Shown: positions 1-8,151 of the stretch, one piece after another | How positions within the stretch are numbered: the first letter of the stretch is position 1 | Layout of the letters: every line of letters starts with the position of its first letter | DNA from: Leucobacter celer subsp. astrifaciens | GTDB taxonomy: Bacteria; Actinomycetota; Actinomycetes; Actinomycetales; Microbacteriaceae | DNA: 64,000 nucleotides | Reading direction: 5' to 3' | Assembly (NCBI RefSeq): GCF_001273835.1 | Contig: NZ_JHEI01000138.1 | Location: 62,001-126,000, forward strand | Position numbers and translations under genes: made by a program | The notes under the pieces: generated by a model | Seen by the model: only the letters and a program-made list of their open reading frames with translations | What the model was told of the DNA's origin: nothing | Database searches by the model: none

Positions 1-530
1 ATCTCGGGATCCGCCGCCGCATCGAGCGCGGATCCCAGCAGGAACGACTCGATCGCCACGATGACCGAGAGCACCCGATCCTCCGGCCAGCCCGCGCGCA
101 CGAGCGCTGAGGTGACGGCGTCGTACATGAAGCTCGTGCGCGATTCCGCTGTGAGCGGGGTCGTCGCGAGCAGCGCGATGGTGGGCGGATGCGCCGCGAA
201 GGCCGCGCGGTAGGAGTCGGCCCAGCGTTCGAGCGCCCGGTCCCACGGCAGTTCGTCGAAGCACGCCACGTCGATCCGATCGCTGATGAGCTCGCGCACG
301 CCCGCGATGAGGTCGGCCCGGCTCGCGACGTGGTTGTAGAGCGAGGAGGGGCGCACACCGAGCTCCTGCGCGATGGCGCGCACTCCCGCCCCAGATTCGC
401 CGTGCTCATCGATGAGACGCAGACCCGTCTCCAGGATCAGCTGCCGCGAGAGCACCCGGCGGCGCGGCCGGCCGACGCCTCGTCGCGGCGCGCCGCTCTC
501 ACCCGGCGTCTTCTCCCCGTTCTCGCGCAC
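1..530 (-). CDS. TetR/AcrR family transcriptional regulator (3' end outside window)
   Basis: The minus-strand frame opens with GTG at 530, preceded by an AGGAGG ribosome binding site. After a basic leader it encodes a typical TetR helix-turn-helix (VRAIAQELGVRPSSLYNHVAS), in which the LYNHV segment is the recognition helix, followed by a helical ligand-binding region. The gene runs off base 1, so about 176 codons are visible and the C-terminus is missing. It is transcribed away from the amidohydrolase/permease pair, and the shared 174-bp intergenic region holds a 17-bp inverted repeat. The likely role is local repression of that pair; the effector cannot be inferred. The frame is read directly, the family call is secure and the target is inference from layout. 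Confidence 0.85.
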   Translation of the reverse strand, partial: MRENGEKTPGESGAPRRGVGRPRRRVLSRQLILETGLRLIDEHGESGAGVRAIAQELGVRPSSLYNHVASRADLIAGVRELISDRIDVACFDELPWDRALERWADSYRAAFAAHPPTIALLATTPLTAESRTSFMYDAVTSALVRAGWPEDRVLSVIVAIESFLLGSALDAAADPE

Positions 531-622
531 TTCGCCTCCTCGAGAATCATACGCATCCGTGACGATCCGCAGACATCCGCTCGCGCTCAGCCGATTTTCG
601 TATTATTCTCAAGCCGACCACA

Positions 623-639
623 AACGAACTCTGTTCGTT
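623..639. promoter_or_regulatory. Candidate TetR operator
   Basis: AACGAAC-TCT-GTTCGTT is a perfect 7-bp inverted repeat with a 3-bp centre, lying in an AT-richer patch between the divergent TetR gene and the amidohydrolase gene. Size and position suit a TetR dimer site. The binding assignment is inference. Confidence 0.55.
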
Positions 640-704
640 AATCGTGAGCGTACCGGGCCTCGCCGAGCGAAGTCCAGCACCGAGAACAGCAAGGATGCAG
701 TCCT

Positions 705-2330
705 ATGGGCACTACCGTCTTCACCGGAGGCACGATCCTGATCGATGCCGCATCAGGGCACGGCCCCCTCACGAGCACGGCGATCGCCTTCCGCGATGGA
801 CGGGTCGTCGCCCTCGGCGCCGACGCCGAGGCACTCGCAGCGCAGGACCCGACCGCCGAGACGATCGATCTCGCGGGCGGCACGCTCGCCCCGGCTCCGG
901 GCGACGGCCACGCGCATCCGCTGCTCGGCGGTGTCGAGGCCGTCGGCCCCGCCGTGCGCGAAGCCGAGGACCTGCAGGGAATCCTCGACGCCGTCGCCGC
1001 GTGGAAGGCCGCCCACCCCGACGCGGCCTGGATCGTGGGCGGCAGCTACGACGCGACCTTCGCCGAGGGCGGGCTCTTCGACGCGCGCTGGCTCGACGAA
1101 GTCACCGGGGACACTCCGACCATTCTGCGCGCGTGGGACTACCACACCGCCTGGGTCAACTCGGCGGCGCTCGCTGCCGGGGGCATCACGGCGGCGACGC
1201 CGGATCCGCCCCTCGGACGTATCGTGCGCCGCGCCGACGGCTCACCGCTCGGTACCCTGCAGGAAGCGGCCGCCAACGACTTCCTCGCCGGCACCGTGCC
1301 GCCGTTCTCGCTCGAGCAGCGGGTCGGGGCGATCGAGCAGGCCACGAAGCGCTACGCCGCTCAGGGCACCACCTGGGTACAGGACGCCTGGGTGGAGCCG
1401 GGCGATATCGAGGTCTACCGCACCGCCCTGGCGCAGAGCCGCCTGCACACGCGGGTCAACCTCGCGCAGCGCGCGGATCCCGCCCGCTGGCGCGAGCAGG
1501 TAGCCGAGTTCACCGCGGCCCGGGCCGCGGTGCGGGATCTCGGGGCGGACCGTCTCAGCGCCGAGACCGTCAAGTTCTTCGTCGACGGCGTGATCGAGAG
1601 CCACACCGCCGCCCTCATCGCACCCTATGCCGATCGCCCGGACGAGCACGGTCTGCCGAACTGGACCCCCGCGGAGCTCACCGAGGCGGCCACCGCGTTC
1701 GAGGCGGCGGGCTTCCAGCTGCACCTGCACGCGATCGGCGACGCCGCCAACCGCTTCGCGCTCGATGCGCTCGAGGCCGCCGCCGAGGCCAACGGTCCTC
1801 GCGAGCGCCACCACGTCATCGCCCACGTCGCCCTGCTCGATCCGGCCGATGTCGCCCGCTTCGCCGCCCTCGGCGTCATCGCCAACTTCGAGCCCTACTG
1901 GGCGCAGTGCGACGCGGTGATGCGCGATCTCACGATCCCCCACCTCGGCCATCCGCGCGACGAGTGGCAGTACCTCATCGGTTCCGTGCACCGATCCGGC
2001 GCCACCGTCTCCTTCGGCAGCGACTGGCCCGTCACGACACTCGATTGGCGACCCGCACTCTCCACCGCCATCACCCGGCACAGCCACACCGAGCCGACGG
2101 CGCCCGCCTGGCTGCCCGACGAGCGCCTCGACGCCGCCACCGCGTACGCCGCCTACACCCGCGGCATCGCCCGCCAGGCGCTCGCCCCCGACCGCGGCAC
2201 CCTCGACATCGGCCAGACCGCAGACGCCGTCTGGTTGTCGGCCGATCCGCTGCGCATCGCCCCCGAGGCGATCGCCGAGCTCGAGGTGCTCGGCACCTGG
2301 CTGGCCGGCGACGCCACCTTCCGCGCGTAG
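705..2330 (+). CDS. YtcJ-like metal-dependent amidohydrolase (Amidohydro_3)
   Basis: A 541-residue amidohydrolase-superfamily protein that would hydrolyse an amide or a related C-N bond in the cytoplasm; the substrate is unknown. The superfamily metal ligands are visible: H69-A-H71 in the GDGHAHP segment after the first beta strands, a lysine near residue 289 (TVKFF) in the bridging-ligand position, histidines near 340 (HLHAIGD) and the catalytic aspartate near 440 (FGSDWP). Length matches the YtcJ / N-substituted formamide deformylase branch (about 530-560). An AAGGA lies 10 bases before the ATG. The next gene, an APC permease, begins 45 bases downstream, so uptake and hydrolysis of one amine, amide or amino acid derivative is plausible. 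The usual PGFID segment reads PAPGD here. Confidence 0.82.
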   Translation: MGTTVFTGGTILIDAASGHGPLTSTAIAFRDGRVVALGADAEALAAQDPTAETIDLAGGTLAPAPGDGHAHPLLGGVEAVGPAVREAEDLQGILDAVAAWKAAHPDAAWIVGGSYDATFAEGGLFDARWLDEVTGDTPTILRAWDYHTAWVNSAALAAGGITAATPDPPLGRIVRRADGSPLGTLQEAAANDFLAGTVPPFSLEQRVGAIEQATKRYAAQGTTWVQDAWVEPGDIEVYRTALAQSRLHTRVNLAQRADPARWREQVAEFTAARAAVRDLGADRLSAETVKFFVDGVIESHTAALIAPYADRPDEHGLPNWTPAELTEAATAFEAAGFQLHLHAIGDAANRFALDALEAAAEANGPRERHHVIAHVALLDPADVARFAALGVIANFEPYWAQCDAVMRDLTIPHLGHPRDEWQYLIGSVHRSGATVSFGSDWPVTTLDWRPALSTAITRHSHTEPTAPAWLPDERLDAATAYAAYTRGIARQALAPDRGTLDIGQTADAVWLSADPLRIAPEAIAELEVLGTWLAGDATFRA

Positions 2331-2375
2331 CGCGCAATCCCCCTCCACAGCCTCACTCGATCCGAAGGAGATATC

Positions 2376-3791
2376 GTGAGCGATTCCACCCAACCCCACC
2401 TCAAGAGGGCGCTGGGCCTCACCGGCCTGACCCTCTTCGGGGTGACCTACATGACGGTGATCACGGTCTTCACGACCTACGGCATCGTCAACCAGGTGAC
2501 CGACGGCCACCTGCCGGCGGCCTACGTCGTCGCCGTCGTCGCGATGCTCTTCACGGCCGCGAGCTACGGCGCGATGGTGCGGCGCTACCCGGTCGCCGGG
2601 TCCGCCTACACCTACACGCAGCAGTCGTTCGGCGGGGCGGCCGGCTTCATCACCGGTTGGGTGATGCTGCTCGACTACCTGTTCATCCCGATGATCAACT
2701 TCATGCTCATCGGCATCTACCTCAACACCCAGTTCCCCGCGATCCCGGTGTGGGCGTTCACGCTGGTGGCACTGCTCCTCGTGCTGCTCTTCAACATCCT
2801 GGGCATCACGCTCGTCAACAAGGTCAACTTCGCGATCATCGCACTGTCGGTGCTGCTCGTGGTCATCTTCATGGTGCTGGCCTTCAAATACGCCTTCGGC
2901 GGCGACACCTCGGTGAGTCTCATCGAGCCGTTCACCTTCGGCGAGGGCGGCATCGGCGCGGTCGCTTCGGGCGCCGCGATCCTCGCCCTCTCGTTCCTCG
3001 GCTTCGACGCCGTCTCCACCCTCTCGGAGGAGGCGAAGCGCCCGCGCAAGGACATCCCCCGCGCCATCGTGCTCTCCACCCTGGTCGGCGGCCTCTTCTT
3101 CATCCTCGTCTCCTGGGCCGGCTCGCTCGCGTTCCAGCCCGACTGGTCCTCGCTCAGCGACGCCGAGATCGAGGCGGCCGGCGTCACCGTCATGAACAAC
3201 ATCGGCGGCGAGGCGTTCACCGCGTTCTTCGTGGCCGTCTACGTGGTCGGCGCCTTCGGGTCAGGCATGACCGGCCAGGTCTCGGTGTCCCGCATCCTCT
3301 ACGCGATGGGCCGTGACGGCATGCTCCCCAAACCGCTGTCGCGCCTGCACGCCCGCTTCGGCACTCCCATCGTCGCCGCCTGCGTGGTGTCGGTCTTCGC
3401 GCTCTCGGCGCTGTTCCTCTCGCTCGATGTCGTGGCGTACATGATCAGCTTCGGCGCCCTCGCCGCGTTCGCGATGGTGAACCTGTCGGTGATCCGCACC
3501 TACCTCTTCCCGAAGGGCGGGCGCAGGCAACCGCTCACCGCGCGGGAGATCCTCGCCCACGGCGTCGCGCCGCTCATCGGCTTCGCGCTCACCATCTGGC
3601 TGTGGACCTCGCTCGAGCCGACCACGTGGCTCGTGGGCGCGATCTGGATCGCCATCGGCGTGGTCATCATCGCGATCGTGACGCGCGGCTTCAAGCGCCC
3701 CGTCCCGAAAATGGACTTCTCGGAGGGGGATCCCACCACCGAGCAGATCGACCAGCTCGCCGAGGAGTACCCGCTGGATCCTCGGTCGTAG
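2376..3791 (+). CDS. APC-superfamily amino acid/polyamine permease
   Basis: A 471-residue integral membrane protein with about 12 hydrophobic segments, starting at GTG 2376 after a clear AAGGAG. The first helix (LGLTGLTLFGVTYMT) and the following GSAYTYTQQSFGG segment are typical of the amino acid-polyamine-organocation superfamily, closest in style to PuuP-type putrescine or amino acid importers. It would work as a proton- or sodium-coupled importer in the cytoplasmic membrane. It follows the amidohydrolase at short distance in the same direction, so co-transcription is likely and the transported compound may feed that enzyme. Downstream, the hairpin at 3854-3904 probably ends transcription. 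The substrate cannot be told from sequence alone. Confidence 0.85.
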   Translation: MSDSTQPHLKRALGLTGLTLFGVTYMTVITVFTTYGIVNQVTDGHLPAAYVVAVVAMLFTAASYGAMVRRYPVAGSAYTYTQQSFGGAAGFITGWVMLLDYLFIPMINFMLIGIYLNTQFPAIPVWAFTLVALLLVLLFNILGITLVNKVNFAIIALSVLLVVIFMVLAFKYAFGGDTSVSLIEPFTFGEGGIGAVASGAAILALSFLGFDAVSTLSEEAKRPRKDIPRAIVLSTLVGGLFFILVSWAGSLAFQPDWSSLSDAEIEAAGVTVMNNIGGEAFTAFFVAVYVVGAFGSGMTGQVSVSRILYAMGRDGMLPKPLSRLHARFGTPIVAACVVSVFALSALFLSLDVVAYMISFGALAAFAMVNLSVIRTYLFPKGGRRQPLTAREILAHGVAPLIGFALTIWLWTSLEPTTWLVGAIWIAIGVVIIAIVTRGFKRPVPKMDFSEGDPTTEQIDQLAEEYPLDPRS

Positions 3792-3853
3792 CTCGCACCG
3801 TTCGCACCGTCGGCGCCGGATCCTGATCCGGTGCCCGATCCAGTGCACGATCC

Positions 3854-3904
3854 GGAGTCCCGGATGGCTGCTTCCCTCCCGGGGAGCCGACCATCCGGGA
3901 CTCC
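3854..3904. terminator. Perfect 14-bp hairpin between convergent genes
   Basis: GGAGTCCCGGATGG (3854-3867) pairs perfectly with CCATCCGGGACTCC (3891-3904), and the 23-base loop contains a further CTCCC/GGGGAG pairing. It lies between the stops of the convergent permease and birA genes. There is no U-run, as is common in high-GC actinobacteria. A bidirectional terminator is the most likely role. Confidence 0.7.
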
Positions 3905-3921
3905 GCGATTTCGGGCGCGGG

Positions 3922-3955
3922 CACGGATCCGGGATCCGTGATCCGGGTCCCGGAT
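3922..3955. repeat. Two adjacent single-base-centre palindromes
   Basis: CACGGATCC-G-GGATCCGTG (3922-3940) is followed immediately by ATCCGGG-T-CCCGGAT (3941-3955). Both are perfect inverted repeats around one central base. They abut the birA stop codon (3957-3959) and may add to termination. Their separate function is unknown. Confidence 0.75.
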
Positions 3956-3956
3956 C

Positions 3957-4904
3957 TCACCGCAGGTGCTCGACGTCTCCCGCCGAGACCGTGAGCGTGC
4001 CGCCCGTGGGCAGATCCACGACGAGGGATCCGTCATCGGCCAGCTCGCGCGCGCGCCCGTCCACGATCTCGCCGCCGGGCAGGTGCACCCGCACCTCGGT
4101 GCCGAGCGTCAGCGAGTGCCGCGCCACCCGGGCGCGCGCGGCGCCGGGATGGGTCGCCGCCAGCTCGATCAGCCGCAGCAGCTCGGCGGCGTAGCTCGCG
4201 AGCACCTGGTCGGCGAGATCCTGTCCGGCCGGGTCCGCGAGCGTGGGCGCGGCTTCGACATCGGTCGCGGGATCCATCGCGGGATCGATCGCAGGATCCG
4301 TCGCCGGATCCGCGCGGAGCGCGGCCCCCAGGTCGGCGCCGGCGGAGAGCAGCGAGGCGGCCCGGCCCGTCGGCAGCTCCTCCTCCGGGATGAGCAGGTT
4401 GATGCCGGTGCCCACGATCACCGTGCCGGGGTCGATCATCTCGCAGAGGATCCCGCACAGCTTCAGACCCGGTGGGCCGGCGATCGCGTCCTCCTCGTCG
4501 CGCACGTGCACGTCGTTCGGCCACTTCACGCCGACGCGCTTCCCCTCGCCGAAATACGGCTGCAGGGCGGTCGCGATCGCGGATCCCGTCAGCAGCGGCA
4601 GCCAGCCCACCCCGAGGCCGGTCCGCCCGAAGTCCCGCACCAGCAGCGACGCGGCGATCGCCGTGTCGGGCGGCGTCACCCAGCCGCGATCGAGCCTGCC
4701 GCGGCCGGCGGTCTGGTTCGCGGTGGCGAGCAGGCTGCCGGCCGGCAGAGCGGACCCCGCGGGTGACGAGGCGGATGCGGATGCGGATCCCGGCGCGGCG
4801 CTCCCGGCGGCCCGAACCAGCTCGCGCAGCTCGGCGTTGGTCGACGGCGAGCTCTCGCGCCAGATCACCGTCGGCAGCAGCTCGCGCGTTCGCGTCAGTT
4901 CCAT
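3957..4904 (-). CDS. birA: Biotin--[acyl-CoA carboxylase] ligase BirA
   Basis: Biotin protein ligase: makes biotinyl-AMP and transfers biotin to the lysine of the biotin carboxyl carrier domain, here most likely the product of the gene at 35178. The ligase signatures are GRGRLDRGW (residues 67-75) and KWPND (127-131), followed by a BPL_C-like C-terminal domain. There is no N-terminal helix-turn-helix, so it is a monofunctional (class I) enzyme. Residues about 198-214 hold a low-complexity Asp-Pro repeat (DPATDPAIDPAMDPATD), probably a surface loop. It is divergent from accD5, the classical actinobacterial birA/accD5/accE arrangement. A TAGCTT -10 box (4916-4911) lies six bases before ATG 4904, so the mRNA is probably leaderless. 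Confidence 0.92.
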   Translation of the reverse strand: MELTRTRELLPTVIWRESSPSTNAELRELVRAAGSAAPGSASASASSPAGSALPAGSLLATANQTAGRGRLDRGWVTPPDTAIAASLLVRDFGRTGLGVGWLPLLTGSAIATALQPYFGEGKRVGVKWPNDVHVRDEEDAIAGPPGLKLCGILCEMIDPGTVIVGTGINLLIPEEELPTGRAASLLSAGADLGAALRADPATDPAIDPAMDPATDVEAAPTLADPAGQDLADQVLASYAAELLRLIELAATHPGAARARVARHSLTLGTEVRVHLPGGEIVDGRARELADDGSLVVDLPTGGTLTVSAGDVEHLR

Positions 4905-5017
4905 GCCATCAAGCTACTGCACGCCGCGCCTGCCCGCGGCAGCGCATAGTAGGGATTCCACCAAGGTTTTTCGATTCCGTTGGAGAGGTTCGGGAGCGTA
5001 CGGCATGCACCCCGCGC

Positions 5018-5031
5018 TAGGCTGGCATGCG
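5018..5031 (+). promoter_or_regulatory. Leaderless promoter of accD5
   Basis: A TAGGCT -10 hexamer at 5018-5023 ends seven bases before GTG 5031, placing the expected transcription start on the start codon. The same geometry precedes nudL, accA3, aspS and other genes here. No convincing -35 was recognised. Confidence 0.55.
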
Positions 5032-6641
5032 TGACTGGAGAGAACGCCACCGCATCAGCGGCAGAGAAGCTCGCGACCACGGCCGGCCGCATCGCCGACC
5101 ACCGCCGCAAGTACCAGGAGGCCGTGGGCGACCGCGACGCCGCCGCCGCCGCCAAGCAGCACCCGCGCGGCAAGATGACCGCCCGGGAGCGCATCGCCGC
5201 CCTGGTCGATCCCGGCTCCTTCGTCGAGTTCGACAAGTACGTGCGGCACCGCACCCAGGCCTTCGGCATGGAGAACAGCCGCCCGTTCGGCGACTCCGTG
5301 GTCACCGGCGCCGGCACCATCCACGGCAGGCAGGTGGTCGTCTTCTCGCAGGACTTCACCACCTTCGGCGGCTCGCTCGGCGAGGTCGCCGGCGAGAAGA
5401 TCGTGAAGGCCATGGAGTTCGCGCTGAAGACGGGTGCGCCGATCCTCGGCATCCTCGATTCGGGCGGGGCGCGCATCCAGGAGGGTGTGGTCGCGCTCAG
5501 CAAGTACGCCAACATCTTCCGGCTCAACACGGCCTGCTCGGGCGTGATCCCGCAGATCTCCATCGTCATGGGCCCGTCCGCCGGCGGCGCGGTCTACTCC
5601 CCCGCGCTCACCGACTTCGTGATCATGGTCGACAAGACCAGCCACATGTTCGTCACCGGCCCCGACGTGATCAAGACGGTGACGGGCGAGGAGGTCGGCT
5701 TCGAGGAGCTCGGCGGCGCCCTGACGCACAACAAGACGAGCGGCGTCTCGCACTACCTCGCGAGCGATGAGCTCGACGCGCTCGACTACGCGCGGGCGCT
5801 CATCAGCTACCTGCCCGACAACAACCTCGCAGAGGCCCCGGTCTACGACACCGACACGGCGCTCGAGATCACCGACGCCGATCGCAGGCTCAACACGGTC
5901 ATCCCGGACAGCCCCAACCAGCCCTACGACATGAAGGCGATCATCGAGGCGATCCTCGACAGCGGCGACTTCCTCGAGGTGCAGCCGCTGTTCGCACCCA
6001 ACATCCTCATCGGCTTCGGCCGCGTCGAGGGCCGCACGGTCGGGATCGTGGCCAACCAGCCCAACCAGATGGCGGGCACGCTCAACATCGACGCGAGCGA
6101 GAAGGCCGCGCGCTTCGTGCGCTTCTGCGACGCGTTCTCCATCCCGATCGTCACCCTCGTCGACGTGCCGGGCTACCTGCCGGGCACCGACCAGGAGTTC
6201 CAGGGGGTCATCCGCCGCGGCGCCAAGCTGCTCTACGCCTACGCCGAGGCCACGGTTCCGCTCGTCACGATCATCACCCGCAAGGCCTACGGCGGCGCGT
6301 ACATCGTGATGGGTTCGAAGCAGATGGGCGCCGACTTCAACATCGCGTGGCCCACCGCCGAGATCGCGGTCATGGGCGGCGCAGGCGCCGTCAACATCCT
6401 CTACCGCAAGGAACTGGCCGCGGCCGCCGAGCGCGGCGAGGATGTCGAGGCGCTGCGCGCCGAGCTGACCGCGAAGTACACGGCCGACGTGTCGAGCCCG
6501 TTCCTCGCCGCCGAGCGCGGCGAGCTCGACAACGTGCTCGAGCCCGCCGGCACCCGCCTCGCCGTCATCAAGGCCCTGCGCGGCCTGCGCGGCAAGCGCG
6601 ACGAGCTGCCCGCCAAGAAGCACGGCAACATCCCGCTCTGA
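5031..6641 (+). CDS. accD5: Acyl-CoA (propionyl-/acetyl-CoA) carboxylase beta subunit
   Basis: Carboxyltransferase subunit of a biotin-dependent acyl-CoA carboxylase; moves CO2 from carboxybiotin to propionyl-CoA or acetyl-CoA to give (methyl)malonyl-CoA for fatty acid synthesis. The 536-residue protein (start GTG 5031) has both halves of the crotonase-like fold, with the glycine pairs that form oxyanion holes ([10 protein letters not shown] and RKAYGGAY). Length matches PccB/AccD5. An in-frame start at 4980 would add a poorly conserved arginine-rich leader lying upstream of the -10 box, so 5031 is preferred. Neighbours are birA (divergent) and a small epsilon-like gene; the alpha subunit partner is probably at 35178. 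Propionyl-CoA versus acetyl-CoA preference cannot be fixed from sequence. Confidence 0.93.
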   Translation: MTGENATASAAEKLATTAGRIADHRRKYQEAVGDRDAAAAAKQHPRGKMTARERIAALVDPGSFVEFDKYVRHRTQAFGMENSRPFGDSVVTGAGTIHGRQVVVFSQDFTTFGGSLGEVAGEKIVKAMEFALKTGAPILGILDSGGARIQEGVVALSKYANIFRLNTACSGVIPQISIVMGPSAGGAVYSPALTDFVIMVDKTSHMFVTGPDVIKTVTGEEVGFEELGGALTHNKTSGVSHYLASDELDALDYARALISYLPDNNLAEAPVYDTDTALEITDADRRLNTVIPDSPNQPYDMKAIIEAILDSGDFLEVQPLFAPNILIGFGRVEGRTVGIVANQPNQMAGTLNIDASEKAARFVRFCDAFSIPIVTLVDVPGYLPGTDQEFQGVIRRGAKLLYAYAEATVPLVTIITRKAYGGAYIVMGSKQMGADFNIAWPTAEIAVMGGAGAVNILYRKELAAAAERGEDVEALRAELTAKYTADVSSPFLAAERGELDNVLEPAGTRLAVIKALRGLRGKRDELPAKKHGNIPL

Positions 6642-6724
6642 TCTGCAGAGGCCGTTCATCCGGCAGGTTCGATGAACGGTCCTCGCGGATCGAGAACACC
6701 GCAAGCATCGAGAACGAAGGCCTG

Positions 6725-7006
6725 ATGAGCGAGAACGACGCACAGCTGCCGCCCGACGCCTCCGAGCGCGACGCCGCCAGGCGCGGGCAGCTGGGGGAGC
6801 ACGACGACACGCTGCACGGCGAGGACATCCGTTTCACGACTCGGCAGGTGAGCGACGAGGAGCGCGCGGCGGTGATCGCGGTGCTGACGCAGGTGCGCGA
6901 GGAGGAGACCCGCCGGGCGAAGCGGGTGGAGCGCCGCGATCGCGAACCGTGGGCCCGTTCCCAGCGCGTGCCGGAGGGCATCAGCGACCTGCTCATCGAG
7001 GGCTAG
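6725..7006 (+). CDS. accE: Acyl-CoA carboxylase epsilon-like subunit
   Basis: A 93-residue acidic/basic protein starting at ATG 6725 with a GAAGG ribosome binding site. It has a central segment IRFTTRQVSDEERAAVIAVL, in which a short strand and an E-rich helix resemble the EELAALxAVL core of actinobacterial epsilon subunits, and a basic tail with W-x-R-S. Known epsilon subunits are small, poorly conserved proteins that tighten the AccA-AccD complex. The assignment rests on position directly after accD5 (84-bp gap) plus this weak motif match, so it is a moderate call. It could otherwise be an unrelated small protein. Confidence 0.62.
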   Translation: MSENDAQLPPDASERDAARRGQLGEHDDTLHGEDIRFTTRQVSDEERAAVIAVLTQVREEETRRAKRVERRDREPWARSQRVPEGISDLLIEG

Positions 7007-7076
7007 TCCGGTCCTTCCTTCGGCCCGTCCCTTCCGCCCCTCCCGTCTCCGGACGCTTCCCCGCCCCCGTGCTGTC

Positions 7077-7137
7077 CTTCGCGCGTCAGTAGTCGAGGCC
7101 TCCGGGGCTCGATGACCGCATCTACTGACGCGCGAAG
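7077..7137. repeat. Palindromic repeat element, copy 1
   Basis: CTTCGCGCGTCAGTAG (7077-7092) and its perfect reverse complement (7122-7137) enclose a 29-base loop. The same arms recur at 23315-23374 and 27684-27736, always intergenic. The loop differs from the other two copies, so the conserved part is the stem. It resembles a REP/MITE-type element. Confidence 0.85.
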
Positions 7138-7189
7138 CGGCTGCGGACCGGTTCGGGTCACTGCGCGAGGGGTCGGCGGCGGCCGGTGC

Positions 7190-7320
7190 GGGGCGCGAGG
7201 CGCGATCGGCGGAGCGGAGCGGGATCAGCGGAGCGGTGCGGGCACGGCACGGGATCGGTGGCATGGCGCGGGATCGGCGGAACGGCGATGGCCGGCAACG
7301 GCTGGCACGATCGGCGGGAT
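7190..7320. repeat. Degenerate short tandem repeats upstream of the Nudix gene
   Basis: Imperfect units of the form GGGATCGGCGGAACGG recur about five times in a G-rich tract (variants ATCGGCGGAGCGG, ATCAGCGGAGCGG, ATCGGTGGCATGG). No coding frame is convincing. With the palindromic element it fills most of the 326-bp gap between accE and the Nudix gene. Confidence 0.5.
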
Positions 7321-7332
7321 AGGCTGAAAAGC

Positions 7333-8013
7333 ATGCGAGGATCCGACGCCGAGCGCGAGCTGCGCGAGCTGATGCGCCGCGGTGTGACGCTCGACTTCCG
7401 TCCGCAGGGCGCGCTCGCCGAGCTGCCGCTCCGACGATCGGCGGTGCTGATCCTGTTCGGCGCCCTCGACCGGGTGCCGGCCCGCTCCCCCTTTCCAGCC
7501 GTCGCCCCCGAGCTCGATGTGCTGCTCACGCGTCGCGCCGATCGTATGCGGCATCACGCCGGGCAGATCGCCTTCCCCGGAGGCGGCGCGGAACCCGGCG
7601 ACAGCGACTCGGCGATGACGGCGCTGCGCGAGGCCTCCGAGGAGACCGGGCTCGACCCCGCGGGCGTCGAGGTGCTGGGCGCGCTGCCCGACGTGCACAT
7701 CCCGGTGAGCAACAACCTGGTGACGCCCGTGGTGGGCTGGTGGCGGCTGCCGAGCCCCGTGGCAGCGGATCACGCGGAGTCCGTCGAGGTCTACCGGGTG
7801 CCCGTGGCGGAGCTGCTGGATCCCGCGGCTCGCGGCACCTCGGTGCTGCGGCGGGAGGGCCTCACCCACCGCGGCGCCGCCTTCCGTCTCGCTCCGCAGC
7901 TCGGCGGGCACATCGTGTGGGGCTTCACGGGGATCCTGCTCGCCACGCTCTTCGACGAGCTCGGCTGGAGCCGCCCGTGGGACGCGGAGCAGACCTTCGC
8001 CGTGCGGCCGTAG
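7333..8013 (+). CDS. Nudix hydrolase, CoA diphosphatase (NudL) type
   Basis: A 226-residue Nudix protein with the CoA-diphosphatase (UPF0035) signature LLTRRADRMRHHAGQIAFPGG followed by the Nudix box ending in REASEETGL (residues 99-107), whose glutamates bind the divalent metal. Members cleave CoA or acyl-CoA into phosphopantetheine and 3',5'-ADP. The start at ATG 7333 is chosen because a TAGGCT -10 box (7320-7325) ends seven bases earlier; upstream in-frame starts lie in the repeat tract. The gene stands alone, followed by a tandem repeat region and a convergent aldolase gene. The family call is secure; CoA specificity is from the signature only. Confidence 0.85.
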   Translation: MRGSDAERELRELMRRGVTLDFRPQGALAELPLRRSAVLILFGALDRVPARSPFPAVAPELDVLLTRRADRMRHHAGQIAFPGGGAEPGDSDSAMTALREASEETGLDPAGVEVLGALPDVHIPVSNNLVTPVVGWWRLPSPVAADHAESVEVYRVPVAELLDPAARGTSVLRREGLTHRGAAFRLAPQLGGHIVWGFTGILLATLFDELGWSRPWDAEQTFAVRP

Positions 8014-8062
8014 GCATCGGCTCGCAAGGACGCGCGGCATGGATCCTGCGACTCGCAAGCTC

Positions 8063-8137
8063 GCGCAGGATGACGAAATGAGCCGCACCCTCCGCGCAGG
8101 ATGACGAAATGAGCCGCACCCTCCGCGCAGGATGACG
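8063..8137. repeat. 31-bp tandem repeat (2.4 copies)
   Basis: A 31-base unit beginning GCGCAGGATGACGAAATGAG is present at 8063-8093 and 8094-8124 without mismatch, and its first 13 bases recur at 8125-8137. The preceding ATCCTGCG (8043-8050) is an inverted copy of the unit start. It lies between the convergent Nudix and aldolase genes. There are no spacers, so it is not a CRISPR. Confidence 0.9.
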
Positions 8138-8151
8138 GGGTGGAGCGACCG

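Noticed and set aside
644-3316. Long plus-strand Arg-rich open frame
   Set aside because: It overlaps the amidohydrolase and permease in another frame, is composed of R/A/P-rich low-quality sequence and lacks any motif.
8063-8137. CRISPR-like repeats
   Set aside because: The units are directly tandem with no spacers and no cas genes are nearby.
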